From the NCBI RefSeq assembly GCF_013177695.1, contig NZ_WOEY01000018.1, positions 116,141 to 180,140 of the forward strand: a stretch of DNA of 64,000 bases, in the 5' to 3' direction. This document shows positions 61,175-64,000 of this stretch, one piece after another. Positions within the stretch are counted from its first letter, which is position 1, and each line of letters starts with the position of its first letter. Origin of the DNA: Paraburkholderia solitsugae. Its GTDB lineage: Bacteria; Pseudomonadota; Gammaproteobacteria; Burkholderiales; Burkholderiaceae. The notes beneath the pieces are model-generated. The model did not search any database. It had not been told where the DNA came from and was given only the letters and a program-made list of their open reading frames with translations. The position numbers and the translations under genes are program-made.

Positions 61175-61894
61175 TCAGGCCGCCTTCTTCTCACTGACGG
61201 CTTCGCCTTGCCGCAGATGCAGCAGCCGGTAGCCACTCTTGTAAACGGGTTGCAACCGGAAATCGTTTTGCGGCTCGATCTCGAGCAGCAAACGCAGGCG
61301 CGACACATGGCTGTCGATTGTGCGGGTGAACTCGCGGAACTCACGGCCCCACACCATCGCGAAGATATGGTCGCGCGACATCACGCGGCCGATATTGGAA
61401 AAGAACAGCGACGCCAGCCGGTATTGCGTACCCGATAGCGGGACCGGCTGGCCGCGCAGCATGACGAGCTGGCGATGCGTGTCGAAATGGTACGGGCCGA
61501 CGTCAAAGCTTGCTGCGTTGAAACGGTCCGGATAGGCACGGCGCAGCAACGCCGCCACGCGCTCGCGGAACTCGCCCGGCCGCAATGGCAGCCCGACATA
61601 GTCGTCCGCCCCGCTGGCAAAGGCGCGCACCACGCTGTCCTCCGACGTCTCCGTCGAAGCGAACAGGACCGGCAAGCGGTCGCCGCCGACCGCGCGCACC
61701 GACCGCAGGACTTCGTCGCCGGACAGGCGCGTGCCTTGCCAGTCCAATACCAGCATGTCCACGGTGGAACGGGCGAGCGCTTTCGACATGGCCAGACCGT
61801 CGTCATAGGCCATACAGGTATGGCTGGCGCTCATGAGGATCTTTTCGATCGACTGACGCAAGACCGGGTCACGCTGAAGGATGGCAATACGCAT
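61175..61894 (-). CDS. OmpR-family response regulator with degenerate receiver
   Basis: A 239-residue regulator. The receiver (about 1-120) has a probable phosphoacceptor Asp in MLVLDWQG (about 51) and a single acidic residue in the N-terminal pocket (LQRDP). Where the conserved Lys-Pro pair is normally found it reads LPLRPGEF, so the Lys is missing. A winged-helix Trans_reg_C domain follows (about 130-225, ending VYKSGYRLL). No histidine kinase is adjacent. It may not be controlled by phosphorylation. Start: ATG at 61894. Confidence 0.85.
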   Translation of the reverse strand: MRIAILQRDPVLRQSIEKILMSASHTCMAYDDGLAMSKALARSTVDMLVLDWQGTRLSGDEVLRSVRAVGGDRLPVLFASTETSEDSVVRAFASGADDYVGLPLRPGEFRERVAALLRRAYPDRFNAASFDVGPYHFDTHRQLVMLRGQPVPLSGTQYRLASLFFSNIGRVMSRDHIFAMVWGREFREFTRTIDSHVSRLRLLLEIEPQNDFRLQPVYKSGYRLLHLRQGEAVSEKKAA

Positions 61895-62302
61895 GGGATG
61901 ACTCTTAACTGATAGCTCGGACGCGATTCTCAGAGGGACGCCCACGCCATCCCATAGGAGCATTCCTAATTTGCGCACCAATCGCCTAGTTCCGACAGCG
62001 CTGCACAGCATTCTTACACCCTACCGCTGCGGCTCGCACGACGCGCAGCCCTTGTGGTCCCGCCAGCCGTCGAAAAGGCAGGTCTCGGGGAACTTTTCCC
62101 AATCTAATTAAGCACTTCCCGAAGCGAACGGCTTTCATCCTGTAAAATCGCCGCCCTGGTCCCAGTCGTCATCGCGCTTGCCCTACCCGGGCGGCGCGCC
62201 GGTGTCCCGTGCTCTACCCAGCGCTTCCCACACTTCCCGCCCGACGACCGCCGTATTTCCACGCGCTACGTGTGGTTTCCAATTCAAGACAAGACACAAG
62301 CA
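61895..62302. other. Divergent intergenic region, response regulator / MFS
   Basis: About 400 nt with promoters in both directions. The part around 62095-62150 is AT-rich (TCTAATTAAGCACTTC..., then TGTAAAATCG) and is a likely promoter for the transporter. No gene recognised. Confidence 0.4.
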
Positions 62303-63604
62303 ATGCAAGCGACAAATCTGGGTGGAGCGCAGGCTGTCACCCCACGCCCTCTTGGGCGAAGCGATTACAAGACGCTCGGCCTCGCCGCGCTCGGCGGGGC
62401 GCTGGAGTTTTACGACTTCATCATCTTCGTATTCTTTGCGCCGGCGATCGGCCAGTTGTTCTTCCCCGCCGCGATGCCGGACTGGCTGCGTCAGGTGCAA
62501 ACCTTCGGCATCTTCGCGGCAGGCTATCTGGCACGGCCGCTCGGCGGCATCATCATGGCGCATTTCGGTGACCTGTTCGGCCGCAAGCGCATGTTCACGC
62601 TGAGCGTGCTGCTGATGTCGGTGCCGACGCTGATGATGGGCCTGCTGCCCACCTACGCCAGCATCGGCGTGATGGCGCCGGTATTGCTGCTGGTGTTCCG
62701 CGTGATGCAAGGCGCAGCGGTCGGCGGCGAAGTGCCGGGCGCATGGGTGTTCGTGTCCGAACACGTGCCGCAGCGGCACATCGGCTATGCGTGCGGCACG
62801 CTGACGGCCGGCCTCACGGCGGGCATCCTGCTCGGCTCGCTGATCGCATCGGCGGTGAACCGCAACTTCGCGCCGGCGGAAATCTCCGCGTACGCATGGC
62901 GCATTCCGTTCCTGGTGGGCGGCGTGTTCGGCATGTTCTCGGTTTATCTGCGCCGCTGGCTGCATGAGACGCCCGTGTTCGCCGAGCTCAAGCAACGTAA
63001 GGCGATCGCCGCGGAAGTGCCGCTCAAGGCCGTGCTGCGCGACCATGGCCGTGCCGTGATCGTGTCCATGCTGCTCACGTGGATGCTGTCGGCCGCGATT
63101 GTCGTGGTGATTCTGATGACGCCGACGCTGCTGCAAAAGCAGTTTCATATCGCGCCGGCCACCGCGTTGCTGGCGAACTGCGTGGCGACGCTGTGCCTGA
63201 CGATCGGCTGCGTGATGGCAGGTTCGATCGCCGGCCGGATCGGCGCGGGGCGCACGATTTTCATCGGCGGCCTCGCGCTGGCGGTGACGTACTACGTAAT
63301 GTTCCAGCAACTCGCCGTCGATACTTCGGTGCTGGTGCCGCTGTATGCCGTGGCCGGTCTTTTCGTCGGCGTGATCGGCGCGATTCCGTTCGTGCTGGTC
63401 AAGTCGTTCCCGCCGGTCGTGCGGTTCTCGGGCATCTCGTTCTCATATAACGTCGCTTACGCGGTGTTCGGCGGCCTCACACCGATCGCCGTTTCGCTGA
63501 TGATGAAGTCGAACCCGATGGCCGCGCCGCTGTATGTCGGCGCGATCTGCATTCTCGGGGCATTGACTACGCCGTTTATCAAAGACGCACCGCAACCGCG
63601 CTAA
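62303..63604 (+). CDS. MFS transporter, metabolite:H+ symporter (MHS) family
   Basis: A 433-residue transporter with twelve membrane segments. The MHS beginning is GGALEFYDFIIFVFFAPAIGQLFFP (about 31-55), with loop motif GGIIMAHFGDLFGRKRMF (about 82-99) and a second conserved loop GRIGAGRTIFIGG. Dicarboxylate, alpha-ketoglutarate, proline-type or glycine-betaine substrates occur in this family; the neighbouring hydroxyproline genes make an imino acid or alpha-ketoglutarate plausible but this is unproven. Start chosen at MQATNLGGAQAV. Confidence 0.87.
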   Translation: MQATNLGGAQAVTPRPLGRSDYKTLGLAALGGALEFYDFIIFVFFAPAIGQLFFPAAMPDWLRQVQTFGIFAAGYLARPLGGIIMAHFGDLFGRKRMFTLSVLLMSVPTLMMGLLPTYASIGVMAPVLLLVFRVMQGAAVGGEVPGAWVFVSEHVPQRHIGYACGTLTAGLTAGILLGSLIASAVNRNFAPAEISAYAWRIPFLVGGVFGMFSVYLRRWLHETPVFAELKQRKAIAAEVPLKAVLRDHGRAVIVSMLLTWMLSAAIVVVILMTPTLLQKQFHIAPATALLANCVATLCLTIGCVMAGSIAGRIGAGRTIFIGGLALAVTYYVMFQQLAVDTSVLVPLYAVAGLFVGVIGAIPFVLVKSFPPVVRFSGISFSYNVAYAVFGGLTPIAVSLMMKSNPMAAPLYVGAICILGALTTPFIKDAPQPR

Positions 63605-63617
63605 TCGAGTTGTTTCG

Positions 63618-63650
63618 CCACGGCGCACCACGCGGTGCACCGTGGTTTGC
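63618..63650 (+). terminator. Terminator-like hairpin after the MHS transporter
   Basis: CCACGG-c-GCACC-acgc-GGTGC-a-CCGTGG forms an 11-bp stem with one mismatch, followed by TTTGC. It lies 14 nt after the transporter stop. Confidence 0.65.
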
Positions 63651-63781
63651 ATCGGCTCCACGCCCCGCCTTTCCGGCAGTTCCGGCGACATCGACACTTC
63701 ACGTCGGACCGAAACATCGTGCGCCGCACCGGCCCTACGATGTATTCCATTGGTGACGCTCAATCGAAACCTGATCCGGTC

Positions 63782-63872
63782 AAAACAAATCTGATTTGGC
63801 CATTTTCGACAAATAAAACTGTTCCTCGGACGTGTCGACGCGGTATGGACCGCCGACAAATAAATCTGTCCC
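63782..63872. repeat. AAATAAA(T)CTGT direct repeats, possible insertion-sequence edge
   Basis: GACAAATAAAACTGTTCC (63808-63825) and GACAAATAAATCTGTCCC (63855-63872) match at 15 of 18 positions, 47 nt apart, with a shorter relative (AAACAAATCTGATTT) at 63783-63797. AT-rich against the surroundings. Such repeats suggest the end of a transposable element or its remnants, but no transposase is recognised. Confidence 0.4.
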
Positions 63873-63913
63873 GGTAACTTCTCAATAACCTGGGGCGAGC
63901 GTCGGCGTACTGC

Positions 63914-64000
63914 TCAAGCAGGCAGAACGATGCGTTGTTCGAGGAGGTGAGGCAGGAGGGGAATCTGATCGGTGCATGAGATGCGGTCGCTCAGGTAGTC
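63914..64000 (-). CDS. C-terminal fragment of an unrecognised protein, cut by the window edge
   Basis: The minus-strand frame is open from the window end to a stop at 63914-63916 and encodes 28 residues ending EQRIVLPA. Too short to identify; it could belong to a transposase or to an ordinary neighbour. Given because the frame has no internal stop and the region to its left is AT-rich and non-coding. Confidence 0.3.
   Translation of the reverse strand, partial: DYLSDRISCTDQIPLLPHLLEQRIVLPA

Noticed and set aside
62183..63310. 375-codon minus-strand frame opposite the MHS transporter
   Set aside because: His/Arg/Glu-rich antisense shadow with no motif.
1..64000. tRNA, rRNA, prophage or integron
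   Set aside because: No stretch showed tRNA-like or rRNA-like sequence, phage structural genes or an integrase.

Overview
The window reads as one stretch of a high-GC Burkholderiaceae chromosome or megaplasmid, most likely Paraburkholderia. I infer this from codon use, two tandem DUF4148 proteins, and the catabolic gene set: L-arabinose by the non-phosphorylated route, FrcABC sugar uptake, shikimate/quinate and hydroxyproline. No rRNA, tRNA, CRISPR array or complete mobile element was recognised. Only the right edge shows repeat remnants that look like an insertion-sequence boundary.

Layout. 1-7.3 kb: small hypothetical gene, universal stress protein, YbhN/LPG-synthase-like membrane protein, then satP-like acetate permease and acs (minus strand), two DUF4148 secreted proteins and an exported alpha/beta hydrolase. 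7.6-11.9 kb: a TonB-dependent receptor with its own exbB-exbD-tonB, preceded by a strong Zur-type operator, suggesting zinc-limitation-induced outer-membrane metal uptake. 11.9-18.1 kb (minus): an unusual operon of three SPFH (HflK/HflC-like) membrane proteins, one with a seven-segment membrane module and one with a poly-His tail, translationally coupled to a P1B-type metal ATPase. 18.4-22.8 kb: LysR regulator, M20 amidohydrolase, amino-acid binding protein, porin. 22.9-30.6 kb: beta-galactosidase/ABC sugar importer operon (minus) with a divergent LacI regulator and several copies of a GATTAAGCGCTTAATC-like operator. 31-34.9 kb: YcgR PilZ protein, ureidoglycolate lyase-like gene, LysR, orphan Liv-type binding protein. 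35.3-39.6 kb: frcBCA-frcR, with a block-structured 8-bp tandem repeat of 19 units between frcB and frcC. 39.7-42.8 kb: atypical class A penicillin-binding protein. 43-45.1 kb: LysR regulator and L-2-keto-3-deoxyarabonate dehydratase. 45.2-46.6 kb: ECF sigma/anti-sigma pair. 46.7-48.8 kb: FAD oxidase and TetR regulator. 48.9-53.9 kb: MFS, aroE, aroQ divergent from quiC (shikimate/quinate to protocatechuate). 54-55.2 kb: small lipoprotein, small hypothetical, stand-alone GIY-YIG-like protein. 55.2-61.1 kb: PAS-AraC regulator, heteromeric D-hydroxyproline dehydrogenase, hydroxyproline epimerase, and the deaminase on the opposite strand. 61.2-63.6 kb: OmpR-type regulator with a degenerate receiver, and an MHS-family transporter.

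The most interesting candidate system is the SPFH trio plus P1B ATPase, because it sits tail-to-tail with a probable Zur-controlled TonB uptake system. The tandem repeat inside the frc operon and the multi-operator LacI regulon are the best sequence-level oddities.
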